Assembly: GCA_035048815.1 (NCBI GenBank)
Contig: JAUCBN010000013.1
Span: 198,501 to 262,500 of the forward strand
DNA: 64,000 nucleotides
DNA from: Abelmoschus esculentus
Lineage: Eukaryota > Streptophyta > Magnoliopsida > Malvales > Malvaceae
Reading direction: 5' to 3'
This document shows positions 11,357 through 24,735 of this stretch, in pieces. Position 1 is the stretch's first letter. Each line of letters opens with the position of its first letter. The position numbers and the translations under genes are program-made. Below the pieces are notes generated by a model. It worked only from the letters and a program-made list of their open reading frames with translations, searched no databases and was not told where the DNA came from.

Positions 11357-13519
11357 ATGGGAAAGAAAAAGCAAGAGGATGGTGTTTCTACTGCAAAAGC
11401 TAAGGGAAGCAGTAAAGAGGTGAAAAAAGAGAGGATTTCTGTTTCAGCTATGCTTGCTAGCATGGACCAGAAACCTGATAAAGCAAAGAAGGCTACTTCT
11501 GCTAAACCCAAGGCAAAGGGCCCCAAGGTTTCATCTTATACTGATGGAATTGATCTCCCACCATCAGATGAGGAGGAGGAGGAGGAGGGGTATCCCTCTG
11601 AGGAAGAGCAAACTCAATCTAACAGACACCAGAGGCAGAGCTTGAAGCCACTTGATACCTCCATAAGTGAAAAGGAATTGAAGAAACGTGAAAAAAAGGA
11701 AATGCTTGCTACCCAAGCTGCTGAGCAGGCCAAACAAGAGGCCCTTAAAGATGACCGTGATGCTTTCACCGTAGTTATTGGTAGTCGGGCTTCTGTCCTT
11801 GATGGTGAGGATGATGCAGATGCTAATGTGAAAGATATTACTATCGACAATTTCTCAGTGTCAGCTCGTGGGAAAGAGCTTCTAAAGAATGCCTCGGTTA
11901 AGATATCCCATGGTAGAAGATATGGTTTGGTTGGACCAAATGGGATGGGGAAGTCTACTTTGTTAAAGCTTCTTGCTTGGAGGAAGGTTCCAGTCCCAAA
12001 AAATATTGATGTGCTCTTGGTTGAGCAGGAGGTGGTTGGTGACGATAGAACTGCCCTTCAGGCAGTTGTTTCTGCAAATGAAGAGTTAGTTAGGCTTCGA
12101 GAAGAAGTTGCAGCTTTGCAAAATTCTTCTCATGGAGGAGAGGATGAAAGTGACCTCAATGGGGATGATACAGGAGAAAGGCTGGCAGAACTTTATGAAA
12201 GGTTGCAAATATTGGGTTCAGATGCTGCTGAAGCTCAGGCATCAAAGATTCTTGCTGGGTTGGGTTTCACCAAAGAAATGCAAGGTCGACCAACTCGGTC
12301 ATTTAGTGGTGGTTGGAGGATGAGAATCTCTTTGGCTAGGGCACTTTTTGTGCAACCAACACTTTTGTTGTTAGATGAGCCAACTAACCACCTTGACCTT
12401 AGGGCTGTTCTTTGGTTGGAGGAATATTTATTCCGGTGGAAGAAAACATTGGTGGTTGTTTCTCATGATCGAGATTTTCTTAATACAGTTTGCACTGAAA
12501 TTATTCACCTCCATGATATGAAGCTCCAATTCTACCGTGGAAACTTTGATGATTTTGAATCAGGATATGAACAGCGTCGAAAAGAGATGAATAAGAAGTT
12601 TGAAATTTATGAGAAGCAGGTAAAAGCTGCCAAAAGGTCAGGGAATCGAGTTCAGCAGGAGAAGGTAAAAGATCGAGCCAAGTTTGCAGCTGCAAAAGAA
12701 GCAGCAAAGCACAAGGGGAAGGGAAAGGGAAAGGTTGACGAGGATGAACAGCCGGCTGAGGCCCCGAAGAAGTGGAGAGATTACAGTGTTGAGTTCCACT
12801 TCCCTGAGCCTACCGAACTGACACCTCCTCTTTTGCAGATAATAAATATAAGTTTCAGCTATCCTAATCGGGAGGATTTCAAGCTCTCAGATGTTGATTT
12901 GGGTATTGATATGGGAACTCGGGTTGCCATTGTTGGGCCTAATGGAGCTGGTAAATCTACTCTCTTGAACATTATTGCTGGTGATCTAGTTCCAACAGAT
13001 GGTGAAGTACGAAGGAGCCAGAAGTTGAGGATTGGTAGGTATTCGCAGCACTTTGTAGATCTACTAACAATGGAGGAGACACCAGTACAGTATCTTCTTC
13101 GTCTTCATCCAGATCAAGAGGGACTCAGCAAGCAGGAGGCTGTTCGAGCCAAACTTGGTAAGTTTGGACTTCCCAGCCATAACCACCTCACTCCAATTGC
13201 AAAATTATCTGGAGGGCAGAAAGCTCGAGTTGTTTTTACTTCCATTTCCATGTCAAAACCTCACATATTGCTATTGGATGAGCCCACAAACCATTTGGAT
13301 ATGCAAAGCATAGATGCTCTGGCTGATGCTTTAGATGAGTTCACCGGTGGAGTTGTGCTTGTAAGTCACGACTCTCGGCTGATATCACGGGTCTGCGAGG
13401 ATGAAGAGAAGAGTCAAATTTGGGTGGTAGATAATGGGACCGTAAACACTTTTCCTGGTACTTTTGAAGACTACAAAGATGAACTGCAAAGAGAGATTAG
13501 AGCAGAGGTTGATGACTGA
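11357..13519 (+). CDS. ABCF4: ABC transporter F family protein (ABCF4/GCN4-like)
   Basis: A single coding exon of 720 residues with two ATP-binding cassettes and no membrane domain, the hallmark of ABC-F proteins that act on ribosomes or translation. The first cassette has Walker A GPNGMGKST at 193-201, signature SGGW at 317-320 and Walker B LLLLDEP with Asp340-Glu341. The second has GPNGAGKST from 527, LSGGQ around 618 and LLLDEP with Asp641-Glu642. A lysine- and glutamate-rich N-terminal region and a KGKGKGK stretch before the second cassette match the GCN20/ABCF4 type. A 5'-UTR intron runs from 10533 (after AATTCAG) to 11343 (TTTTACCAG), 13 bases before the ATG. Length and domain order match Arabidopsis ABCF4 (GCN4). 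The regulatory role of GCN4 in plants is family knowledge, not visible here. Confidence 0.93.
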   Translation: MGKKKQEDGVSTAKAKGSSKEVKKERISVSAMLASMDQKPDKAKKATSAKPKAKGPKVSSYTDGIDLPPSDEEEEEEGYPSEEEQTQSNRHQRQSLKPLDTSISEKELKKREKKEMLATQAAEQAKQEALKDDRDAFTVVIGSRASVLDGEDDADANVKDITIDNFSVSARGKELLKNASVKISHGRRYGLVGPNGMGKSTLLKLLAWRKVPVPKNIDVLLVEQEVVGDDRTALQAVVSANEELVRLREEVAALQNSSHGGEDESDLNGDDTGERLAELYERLQILGSDAAEAQASKILAGLGFTKEMQGRPTRSFSGGWRMRISLARALFVQPTLLLLDEPTNHLDLRAVLWLEEYLFRWKKTLVVVSHDRDFLNTVCTEIIHLHDMKLQFYRGNFDDFESGYEQRRKEMNKKFEIYEKQVKAAKRSGNRVQQEKVKDRAKFAAAKEAAKHKGKGKGKVDEDEQPAEAPKKWRDYSVEFHFPEPTELTPPLLQIINISFSYPNREDFKLSDVDLGIDMGTRVAIVGPNGAGKSTLLNIIAGDLVPTDGEVRRSQKLRIGRYSQHFVDLLTMEETPVQYLLRLHPDQEGLSKQEAVRAKLGKFGLPSHNHLTPIAKLSGGQKARVVFTSISMSKPHILLLDEPTNHLDMQSIDALADALDEFTGGVVLVSHDSRLISRVCEDEEKSQIWVVDNGTVNTFPGTFEDYKDELQREIRAEVDD

Positions 13520-13894
13520 TGCTGTAGTTAAATTAGGTATTGAGTTTTTCCATAATACTTGTTTTTTCATATGAATGCATTAAGACCTGCAGCTTTTCTT
13601 CTCTCTAAAGAACATTCGAGTGTACACCTGTATTTCGGGATTTATTTGGACTTCTCATCTTGCTTACTATGAATTTGGTTCTGTACACCAGGAGAAGTGC
13701 AAACTCGGTTTCAGCTACTAACTTTTACTGGACTGGGAGTTTCGGTTTCAGGATGTTAGAACCATCAGAGAGAATCTAGCATAATTGCAGCAGCTTTGCT
13801 TGTCATTTTCCTGTTGTATGATAATGGTGCAGCACTGCCTATTGAGGCTGTCAGCGTCACCGTGTTGGCATACAATGATGATGCGTAGAGCTGC

Positions 13895-14100
13895 TTACGA
13901 GTTGCTTGAACTCCACTCGGTTAAAATTTAAATATTATCGAATTAGTTCGACTCGAATTCGAATTCGACTAAATTCTTTAACGAGTTGAATTGAGTAAAA
14001 TCTAACTTGACTTGATAAGTTCGCGAGAAACTTGTTAATTTTTTAAAATAATTACTTTAAAATATTTTTAATAATTACTTGAGCTAAATAGCTCATGCAT
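13895..14100 (-). repeat. Fragment of GAGTCGAGT-rich repeat
   Basis: This stretch (CGACTCGAATTCGAATTCGAC, then a CGCGAGAAACTTGTTAA block and an AATAATTACTTTAAAATA block) is, in inverse orientation, a diverged copy of about 24490-24660. One end appears lost. Confidence 0.55.
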
Positions 14101-15201
14101 TTATAAAAAATATTTAAAAGGCTAGATTGTTGTCAAATGCTCTTAGTGAACTTACTCTTTTTTCATATATTTTGTAATAGTATATATTTTATTTGCTCGC
14201 TTGTATGTTAAGATGAACCGGTGGAGAAGTACGGTGAGATTTGAAAAAAATGTATCCTTTATATTTCTGTACTTTTGGGACGAAATTAAAATGGAGAGTT
14301 AAGGATATCAGAAATAAAAAATAATTTATTAAATTGATAGAATATTAAAAAATTGAATAATTAATTAAATAGTTAAATTATATATTTTTAGACGAGTGTC
14401 TGAATTATATTTTCGGTTAAATAAATATCTATTGTTTTATTTTGTGATCTATTTAAAATTATTTTGTTAATGAACGTTAAAAAGTTGAATCAAAACAAGA
14501 TACATAACTTATTTTTATATTTTTCGATAGAGAAGGTCCGATAAAAATAAAGGTGACCGGTGATGGTTGAATCAAAGTTCGGAGTTGAAGAATTTAGGGA
14601 TTTAGAGTTAGAATTTATGTTTTTAGAGAAATTAAATATTATTGGATAAATATATTTTATTTTTATTTTTGGTCTCATGATTTTAATTTCAAAAATAGAA
14701 ACTATGTCACATGTTCGAATTTTATTGGATAATAAAATAATAATATATGTCATAAAAAACTTTAAATGAGTCACGAAATAAAATACTAATATCTATTTTG
14801 ACCAAAAATATAATTCAAACTCATATATGAAAAAAATATAGTTCGAACATTTATTTGTTAAGCATGTTAAAAACTATATGGGTTTCATTTTAGAATTTTA
14901 ATCAAATAAGTATGAAGTTCAAAGGACTAGTTATATTTTTATATTAATTTATTTTAACTGTCACATATTATCTCATTAAAAAGAGAAATTATATTATAGA
15001 TCATTCTCACTATGTTATTCATGTAACTAACCAATTAAAAACAATTATTTAGTTATTTTTTCACCTAATACTTTTACCAAGTTTAATAATAAATTTTACC
15101 AAATGAAAATTCACTTGATAAAAAAATGAGGTAAAAAATATAATTAAATAAATGTTTTTGATTGGTTGGTCCGGACGACGTGATGGAAATGACCCATAAC
15201 T

Positions 15202-15893
15202 AGGTGCGTTCAAAATTAACCGTAATTGTTATTTGTAACCGTTAACGGGTATAACCGTCACATTTTACAGGTTAATTAATCAAACTGTTAAAATTAAAAG
15301 GTTACGATTAATTGAACCGTTAAAATGATGGTTAATAGTTACGGTTATGGTTATGAATTTTTACTAAGGGTTACCTATAGGTTAACCGCTATTAAATTAT
15401 TTATATATATTTAAAATATAAGATAACTTTTCAAACTTTGGTTGTGTTTTTTATGTCTTGAACTTTGATTATTATATGTTAGTTAAACATTTATCTTTAA
15501 AATTTTAGATGATTTTTATGTTTTTTAATTTTAACGGTGTATTGCTATAATGTTATATACCGCAAATTTGTTAAACTTTAAAAATATTATGAAACTTATA
15601 TGCTTTGTTTTTGTTGAAACTTTTTAAAATATTTTTATATAAGTATTTTTATCAAATTTTTAATAGATTATTTATCATACGAAATAATTATATTATATTT
15701 TAAAAAATAGTGAACATGTGAAAAAAATTATAATAGATTATAGGTTAACCTATAATAAACCGTTGGTTAACGCTTCTTAATAGTTAACCATTTCTTAATG
15801 GTTAAGTTACGATTAATAAAATTTAATAACTTTTATAATGATTAACCGATCGTTTAAGTTAAATGGTACGATTAACTTATCATAAACACCCTT
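15202..15893. mobile_element. MITE-like element with GGTG...CACC ends
   Basis: The left end reads AGGTGCGTTCAAAATTAACC. The reverse complement of the right end reads AAGGGTGTTTATGATAAGTT, an imperfect terminal inverted repeat. The interior is a repeating AACCG/CGGTTA phrase. It has no coding capacity. The style resembles hAT-type non-autonomous elements of plants; the class is inference and I could not define a clean target duplication. Confidence 0.45.
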
Positions 15894-16247
15894 ACCCGTA
15901 ACATAATTTATCCATTAAAAATAACAATTTTGTTAATTGTTTTTAAGTCAAATAATGATTTTATAATTTTTTATAATCTAAAAACTAAAAACTAAAAAAA
16001 TTATATTCAAAGTACTCTTTATATAGTTTACCCAAATAAAATAAATACAATCTATCATTGAATTTGAACCTTAAAATGAAGTTTGGGTTCATACGCAAAT
16101 ACCGTAGAGATCCTCGTGGATTTTCAAAACTGATAAATGTGACACGAAACCCGCTCAAAGTCAAGCAAGCTGATGACATATATATGATCGGTCCATCTGC
16201 AACTTCAACGCTGAAGTTAACTTTGCCTCAGCAGTGATTTCAGTTCC

Positions 16248-19200
16248 ATGGCTTGTTCCTGCACATCTCTTATTTTACTCTATTTTCTTATTCTCTACGG
16301 ATCTCTTCCTCTATCGCAATCGAATCAGGTATTTAAAGTTTTTTCTCATAATTCGATCCAATTTCCGTCTGCAACGAATCTAATTCAAGAGTCTGATATG
16401 GTATACTATTCAAAACGTGTTTTCGTAATCGTGTTGTGGAAACGATTGTTATGTTTTTAAATGAAAGAATCTTATAAATGAATTTGGGATTTTACCGGAA
16501 AAGATAAAGCAATTTTGATTCTGATTAATGTTTGAGGATAGATTTCACCCTTAATTCAGTTTACTTTAGTTTTAGTTTTGAACCAACAGATTAGTGTAAA
16601 GTTTGAATAAAACTGATTAAAGTGACTGTATTTTTATTTAATTGTCTGCAGTTTTGTGATGCTGGGGTTGGATATACTGAGTCAACGTGTGGGTTTCCAT
16701 CCACGTCGTCGTCAAAGCTGCTGATTAAGGGAGGAACAGTGGTGAATGCTCACAATCAGGAGGTAGCTGATGTTTATGTTGAAGATGGCATTATTGTAGC
16801 TGTTAGGCCTAATATCAAGGTAAGATGTTACTAATTTCTGAAATACCCAATGCCGAGCTTGGTCTGTCAGTTATAAATTGATCCTCTTTTCTCAATTATT
16901 CCAAGGGAGAAATCATTCGTTGTGATTTTTATTGGTCTAAGTTGTAACATCTTCTAAGAGAATCTCAAACCACAAGGAATCTCATGAAATCGAGCCCTGC
17001 TTTCTCGTGGTATAAATATGTGAAAGTTAGGTCTTATCTTTGCAGCAGTTTAGACATGTTCTTACTTTAACTTGAGCTATTGTTTTCTCTAGATGTTCAA
17101 TATTATGATTTTAATTTAATGTATGTGTTACATGATTCTATAAATATGCTGAACTGTTTTAGCAGGTTGATGAAGATGTCACCTTGCTTGATGCCACTGG
17201 AAAATATGTCATGCCAGGTTGTTTTCTCTTCTATGAGTATATGCTAGATTTTGGAATTTTAATTGTGAATACTGAAGCAATTAGCTAGAAGCATGCTCTT
17301 AAAATCTTTAATTGGATTACTTGAAAAGAATAACCAAGAATGTCTTTTTACATATTATGCCATTAATTTATTCCAATTCATTGAGTTTTCTAGAGTTTAA
17401 CTGCTAGGAGCAACCTATTCCTTCCTTTGTTTGGCTATTTTATTCATATTGTAGTACTTTTAAATCTTCCTTCTCTATTACTATCTATTAAACATGAATC
17501 TATGCATCTGAATGCTTTCATAAATGGAAAACTTTTTCAACTTTATAGTTGTACTTGTGGAGGATTTTGGCCTATTTATGTGAAGAGTCTCATATATATG
17601 TTTAGCAATTAACAATTTGCATAAATTGTTTCGTTTGTAAGGGTTAGATCTTTGCCCACTTATATGTTGAGTTCTTTCTTCTTGTTAAATTGTTTGTTTT
17701 TTTCCTGTGCATTCCTTTCTCACATAATATCAACATGAATTTATAATTTCATACTTATATGCATTATAGTATATTCTTGTTTGATTATAACCACATTATT
17801 GGGAGTGACAAAAAAGAAGAATTTAAAGGGCGTGGTGAATTTTTCCATTCGTGTATTAACTCAAGAGTAACTAGGTATATACGCAAATTAAGTAAGCTCT
17901 CTAAACATTGACAGGAGGAATTGATCCTCACACGCACCTAGCTATGGAGTTTATGGGTACTGAGACAATTGATGACTTCTATAGCGGTCAGGCTGCAGCA
18001 TTAGCAGGCGGAACAACAATGCATATTGACTTTGTTATACCTGTTAATGGTAGTTTGGTAGCAGGTTTTGAAGCCTATAAAAAGAAAGCAAAGAAGTCTT
18101 GTATGAATTATGGTTTCCATATGGCAATCACAAAGTGGGATGAATCAGTTTCTACGGAAATGGAGATAATGGTTAAGGAGAAAGGTAAGCTTCTTCATCC
18201 TTGAGATGATTCGTCTTAATTCCTGCGATGCATACTTCTTTGACATTCAGGACCTCATAATCTTTATTTATTACCAAATTTGAATTATATACTTAATGAA
18301 ACTCATGCAATTTCACAAATTTGTAGGTATTAACTCTTTCAAGTTTTTCATGGCATACAAGGGGTCTCTTATGATAAGTGATGAGCTTCTACTGCAAGGA
18401 TTCAAGAGGTGTAAGTCTCTTGGTGCCCTTGCTATGGTCCATGCTGAAAATGGTGATGCTGTATTTGAAGGACAAAACAGAATGATTGATCTTGGTATTA
18501 CTGGTCCAGAAGGACATGCCCTTTCCAGGCCTCCAGTGGTAAATTCTCTAATGTGGTTTTTTGTATTCTATTTCAATACTCATAATTTTGCCTTTACGTT
18601 TTCTGTTTGTTTGTTTGTTGTGATTGGTTATTCTCTTGCTATAATTCTATGTCTCTTCTTTCTCGTGTATTTTTTTTTCCAGTTATATTGCTCTTTTAGT
18701 TGAATCTCAATATAATTTCTAGTTACATGTAAGGAAAGTTTCTTTTTTTCCCTATCTTAATCACTGATGCAAAATCAACTGAGACTGGGATGTCCAAGGG
18801 TAGAACATTAAATGATATATCACTTTGAGATCAATAAATTGCTTCCATTCTATTTTCTTCTCTTTATCATTTTAATTATACATGTACCAACTGCAAGATT
18901 GTCTCCTGGGTTGTACTTAGAGATATTTGTTTGTGTAGTAGTAGTAGTACTTTTGTTCCATATTTTTGCACACTATATTATTAGGTAAACTACAGGTTGG
19001 TAGGAGGCAAGAACTATTACTTATGCTCCCTGTTCCCCTAAACAAGACAACTTTAATGTCTAAGAAAGGATAAATTATGGCTCCACATTCACTATTTTAG
19101 TAGATTACATCAAACTGTGTTTATAATCAGCAAAACTACTACCCTATAGATATTTTCTTTCTTCATGTTTTTGTCCATTAGATTCTTTTCGGGTGTAGTC

Positions 19201-22200
19201 AAGCTTATTTTCTAGTCATGACTTGTCTTCCACTTGAGTTTCCAATTCCTGCAGCTAGAAGGTGAGGCAACTGCACGGGCAATTCGTTTGGCGAAGTTTG
19301 TGAATACACCTCTATATGTTGTCCATGTGATGAGCATTGATGCCATGGAAGAAATATCTAAAGCTAGAAAATCTGGTTTGGAAGTTCTCTAATATCTTAT
19401 TTTATTTTCATTTTTCATAGATAATCCTTTCTATGTTATCCATATGGTGAGCAATTTGTTTCTCCTGTACATGAACTTTTGATGCATGTTGGTAGTTTTA
19501 TAGTAGGGTCCATGCATGCATTTTTTATGGCCAAATTTATATTAGGAAAGACGGTTAATTTGGGTTATTTATAGGTATGTTGATTGTCTTTTAATTTCAA
19601 TTTGCTTTGATTTTTTTCTTTTAACAAAAGGTTGAGATTCATCCCTATTTAGGAGGACATGAAATAATAAAATCCTAAGCAGAATTTATATTGAAAACCG
19701 TGGTTAATCGGACTTGGACAATAGATGGGACATATATCTGAAATAACCAAAATTTCCGCACTCTTCATCTCATGACTAGCACCTCAAAGCCAAGGGATAA
19801 AATAGAAATTACACATTTGTTAGCCACAACTCCCCGTAATTAAGAAGATAGAACAATTTCTTATGGATTTAAAAGTTGGTCCAAAATTCTTATCATGCTC
19901 AAATAGAGGTATTTCAGAGACTTCAAGATGGGAGGAGTTTCCCCCCTGTACAAATATGAAAAGTTCTCTTGAAAGCTGTCATTATCTTTTATTTAGTTGG
20001 CATGCTATTCGTAAATAACTGTTTGTCAACACTGAATAGGATAGTCATTATCTCTGGGTATTGCAAATTATTTAGCTTTCTGGCAGTATTTAGTAACACA
20101 AAATGGATTGAGGTGTTTCACTGCTATTTAATAGTTCCTTCCTGCTAAAGCTCTGGATAATCTTTATCTCGATGAACGTCGAACTGTCTTATGGCCTATA
20201 TCTTCTGACTGAAATTTCAAAGTCACTCAAAGTCCGTTTGCTGTAAAAAAATCATATGTAGATGAATTGTTCTCATTGTATGGATTTTCTTGCGGTGGCC
20301 ACTTTTAGAAAGTAAACGGGGAGTACAGGACCATATCAGTTTACCCCTTCATCCTTGTTATATTCTAATGGGGCCATAGCTGGGTAATAGCTCTCATGGG
20401 AGGTACATTTCTGGACTGGAATGGGTTATAACTTAGGGTTTTTTACAGGGCAAAAGGTTGTTGGAGAGCCTGTGGTTTCTGGATTAGTCCTCAATGATTC
20501 TGGGCTTTGGAATCCTGACTTCATCACTGCAGCAAAGCAAGAATCTTCCCTCATCATTTTCTCTTCAATCACATTGTATCAATCATGAATGTATATTGAA
20601 ATGTTTTATTCATCACACATTTCAGGTATGTCATGAGTCCCCCTATCAGGGAAGCAGGACATGACAAGGCTCTGCAAGCTGCCCTGTCAACTGGAGTTTT
20701 GCAGGTTTATATTTCACAATTGATTTATATAGTTAAAAAAAATAAGCACCAGAACTTAGGGATACTAGAGGTCAATAAACTCCTTGATTCTAGGTTCTTC
20801 AATCTTCAAATCTGAAGGTTTGCAAAGCTTGATGATAGGAGCTGTAGTATTTATTGAGCAACTATAAGTTCTGCGAGATGACATTTAAACTATGTTTCCC
20901 TATTTAAATAAACTTAAGAACTGTTATTGAAAATGGTTGAATAAATTTTCTGAAGGTTTTTTCTTTCACTAATTGCAGTTGGTGGGAACTGATCATTGTA
21001 CTTTTAATTCTACACAAAAAGCTTTTGGCATTGATGATTTCCGGAAAATTCCCAATGGTGTCAATGGTAATATAAAATGGTCCCTGGAATTTTCGAATTT
21101 TCATTCTTACATCGATGTTATTTAATACATCATACATTGTGGTTCCTTTGGCTTTGGGAAATCAGGGATTGAGGAGAGGATGCACCTGGTTTGGGATACT
21201 ATGGTGGTAAGCTTTAGTAGACTTCTACCCCATTCAAACAGCAGCAGTTGCTGGATTTAGATTCATACTATAAATGATTTGTTTGCTCTGATATGTTTGC
21301 ATTTTCCAGGAATCTGGCCAAATTTCTGTCACTGATTTTGTCCGGATTACAAGCACTGAATGGTATTATTTCATTGGGACATTTTTGTTTATTATGAATT
21401 TTGTCTGTTTTCAAATTCACAGCATTTGAAAGGACGTGTTGTTTTTAGTAATTTATTCTTTACTCATAAAAGAAGGAGAAAAACTGTAGTTATTGCCTGC
21501 ATTAAAGCATATAAAACCAATTTTAAGAGTCAAGATTTTTCAGTGCCAGGATCTTCAATATCTATCCAAGAAAAGGAGCAATTCTTGTTGGATCAGATGC
21601 AGATATTATTATATTTAATCCCAACTCCAGCTTTGAAATAAGTGCAAGAACGCACCACTCTAGGACTGACACAAATGTCTATGACGGTAGGAAAGGAAAG
21701 GTAATCTCATTCTCAATCCTTTATTTGTTCCATTTGCTGAGGCTGGTACACCATGTTTTTTTTTGTTTTCTATTATAAATGCTAGAAGAGCCTTGTTTAG
21801 GTTAGTTCGATCGAATTTATTCTTACACGTGTGAAAGCAAAGATGGTTGATTTATGGGTTGATTAATTTATGCTTCATGTCCTTGGTGTGTTCAATCTCT
21901 TGTGCACACAATCTTTAAAATTCTTCAATCAAAGTCAGTTCTTTCCATATTTACCATTGCCTGGTGTTCTCTAGATTGTAATTCAAAAATAAAATTGTAA
22001 TTCATGGCGTTTAGATTAAATTAGTTGCTCCCATTTGATGTTCATAGAAGTGCATTATAAACTTCAGGTGTTCTTGTGATGTATGGAAAATAGAAAGGGT
22101 TCCATTATATGAAGTCATGAACTAATAAATCAGCAACTTATAAGTTCTGGGGTATTTTTGTTGTATCTCAAATAGGGAAACTGTCAGTCCCTGTTAAATT

Positions 22201-22476
22201 TTCCTATGTATATCTCAAATAGCATAAAACTTTCTTATTTTAAAATTTTCATCATTTATGTTGAATGATTTTGATATGGTTTCTCAGGGGAAGGTTGAAG
22301 TAACCATAGTCCGAGGAAGAGTGGTTTGGCAAGATAATGAGCTAAAAGTTTCCCCTGGTTCAGGAAAGTATATAGAAATGCCTCCCTTCAGCTATCTTTT
22401 CGATGGAATAGACAAGGCTGATGCTCAATACTTGTCTTCCCTCCAAGCTCCAGTGAAGCGCTTTTCGACATCTTAA
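16248..22476 (+). CDS. PYD2: Dihydropyrimidinase (PYD2)
   Basis: Second enzyme of pyrimidine breakdown: opens dihydrouracil and dihydrothymine to the N-carbamoyl beta-amino acids. Thirteen exons: 16248-16328, 16652-16819, 17166-17217, 17915-18184, 18327-18538, 19255-19375, 20449-20536, 20626-20704, 20979-21066, 21166-21206, 21310-21362, 21544-21700 and 22288-22476, giving 532 residues, the family's usual length in plants. Metal and active-site residues of the amidohydrolase fold are all present: His106-Thr-His108, Lys196 (the carboxylated lysine, in NSFKFFMAYK), Tyr201, His229 in VHAEN, His285 in VVHVMS and Asp362 in VGTDH. An N-terminal hydrophobic stretch of about 25 residues suggests a secretory signal, in line with the known endomembrane location of the Arabidopsis enzyme. 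Intron 7 starts with GC, not GT. Confidence 0.95.
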
Positions 22477-24121
22477 ATGGTATGTCAAGAACTTTTACGT
22501 TTGGAATGAAAATAAGTAATCCTAGTTTGGACAAAGACAATCAATAAGGTTTGTCTGAACAGTTTGTGTAATTGATTTATGTTTTTTTTCCCCTCTAAAA
22601 AATTCTGCATGATAAAGAAAATTGCACTCGAACCATTTACATGTTAATCAAACTTAAATATTAAAGGCTTCCGTATTAATCACAGAGAGAGTATATCTCA
22701 CTTAGTGTGTGTTCTGGTTGCCAAAATTTTTTTTTAAAACTTAAGATTTGGTTAAATGGTTTCGTGTTTCCTACGAGTTTTTAAACTTCCCCTGCCTTTG
22801 TCAATTTTGATGCATCTAGTTATCCATGTTCATTTGTTGACCCTCTATCCATATTTTCACACCTATTGAGACGCATATTTTAGTCTTAACCATACTAGTC
22901 TTGGTGTCTTACTCTTCAGTTGTTTTTGGTGTTTAAGACTTGTGGAACTAGGAGATTGTGATGGGGTCATGATTAAGCTCTATCAACTCATCAACCAATG
23001 TTTGGTGTAGTCAACAAATACTGTCAAATAACGACTGCTCATGACATCTATTCATGTGTTTTGGCATGCTGAATGAACGATAGAGACTTCATGTTATAAT
23101 CAACCAAAATTATAGCTCTTATAGAAATAAAATATTTTTTACCGCTGTATATTTTTTCTTATATTATTTTGTTGTTGTATTTCTTTAAAGTGGTTCGTGA
23201 AGTAGTCCGTTAAATTGGGGAGTGGGATTTCAAAGATATTTTAAATAAACCATTTATATTTATATTTATCAGAAAATGGTTTACTATTTAAGACCTATAC
23301 CTACTTTAAAGTTTAAAAGTTCTATTATTAGCACCATAGATCTTTGTCATTATTGGCATGTGTAATTTACGTGAGTAAACTATAACATAGGCCACTGAGT
23401 ATTGTTATATTTGAATTATTTATTACAAAATTTATATTTAGATCATTTATTTATGGGTAAGGTTATATTTGGGTCACCTAATTATTAAATATTACATTTG
23501 AATCCCTTAATTATGTGTAAGTTTATGATTGAATCATCTGTCATATTTAAAAATGTACATCAATTTAATCGTTTTTTTTTTCAAATCACTTGTATACTAC
23601 GTTACGGTACTTGTTCATCGAGGAAGCAACCAGGTCATGAAAATAAGACGTGGTTTATTCTGAGAAACGGAATTAGAATAAACATCGGAAATAAAAAATT
23701 ATTATATTTTAAAGTTTAAAAATTAAGAGAAAAACAAAATTTATTTAGCTAATATTTAAATAAAAAAAATTAAAATATTATTATTATATAAAAAATTGAG
23801 AGCAACTCTCTTAATCACGATATAGCTTTGTCTTGAGTAAAATAAAATTTGTCCCTGATCATGCTTTCTAGTTTCTTCTATATTTCAACTAATTTTTTTT
23901 AAAAAATTAAATTCTAAACTCTAATCTTAATTTTTATATCTTAAACTCTACACTCGATAAATATATTATACCTCTAATTTAATCTTAAACCTTAAACCCA
24001 CTATTTTAAAATGGAACACCAATTGAGATATTACAGAGGGCCAAATGATTTGCACCCCTCGTTCATTCTGCATATAACTTGCTATGAAAGTTTCTGATTG
24101 TTCATTTCATTGGTTGTAAAT
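22477..24121. other. PYD2 downstream region, no gene seen
   Basis: PYD2 3' UTR followed by AT-rich DNA. Around 23380-23540 a phrase on the theme 'TTATATTTGAATTATTTATTA' repeats loosely. Around 23905-24000 there are degenerate CTAAACTCTAA motifs. The plus-strand frame at 23498-23719 is not protein-like. Confidence 0.45.
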
Positions 24122-24735
24122 ATGGGTGCTTATCAAGCGAGTCGATCGCGAGTTGGGCATTGTTCGACTCGTGTTTGTTAAAAAAAATTTATTACTCGAT
24201 TTGTTGCTCATTGGGCTCATTAAAATTGTGCTCGACTCATGCTCATTAAAATATTTTATTACTCAACTCGACTTGTTGCTCGTTAAGCTCTTTAAAAAAT
24301 TTACCTTATTTTTCAACTAAAAGTAAAATTTAATAATATCATATGAGGCGTAATATTAACTTAAATTAACAAATTTAACCAAAAATATCAAAAAGAGTGT
24401 ATAAAAAATTTTAAAGTCTAAATTCAAGAGTATCATTCCATAAATACACCAAACTAGCATATTAAAATTAAAGTAACAATTCACAAATTAATAATTATTA
24501 TTTAAATTTATTTTTAAATGAAATTATTTTAAAATAATTATTAAAAATATTTTAAAAAATTAACGAGCTGCTCGCGAACTTATCGAGTCGAGTTAGACTT
24601 TGCTCGATTCAACTCATTAAGGCATCGAGTCAAGTTCGAGTTCGAATCGAGCTAATCCGAGTCGAGTATTTATCGAATTTTGACCGAGTCGAGTTCGAGC
24701 AACTCACGAGCTGCTCTACTCGTTAAGCACCCCTA
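24122..24735. mobile_element. MITE-like element rich in GAGTCGAGT
   Basis: The left end reads GGGTGCTTATCAAGCGAGTC; the reverse complement of the right end reads GGGGTGCTTAACGAGTAGAG. These form terminal inverted repeats, and both ends continue into CTCGACTCG-type repeats. The centre is AT-rich and noncoding. A fragment of the same family lies at 13895-14100 and looser relatives at 26234-26791 and 54179-54610. Confidence 0.55.

Larger units (their letters stand above)
13520..16247. other. Intergenic region with two repeat relics
   Basis: After the ABC-F 3' UTR (to about 13880) come a fragment of the GAGTCGAGT-rich repeat (about 13895-14100), AT-rich unique-looking DNA to 15190, the element at 15202-15893, and the short promoter of PYD2. 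No gene is visible; open frames here are AT-rich and resemble nothing. Confidence 0.5.
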
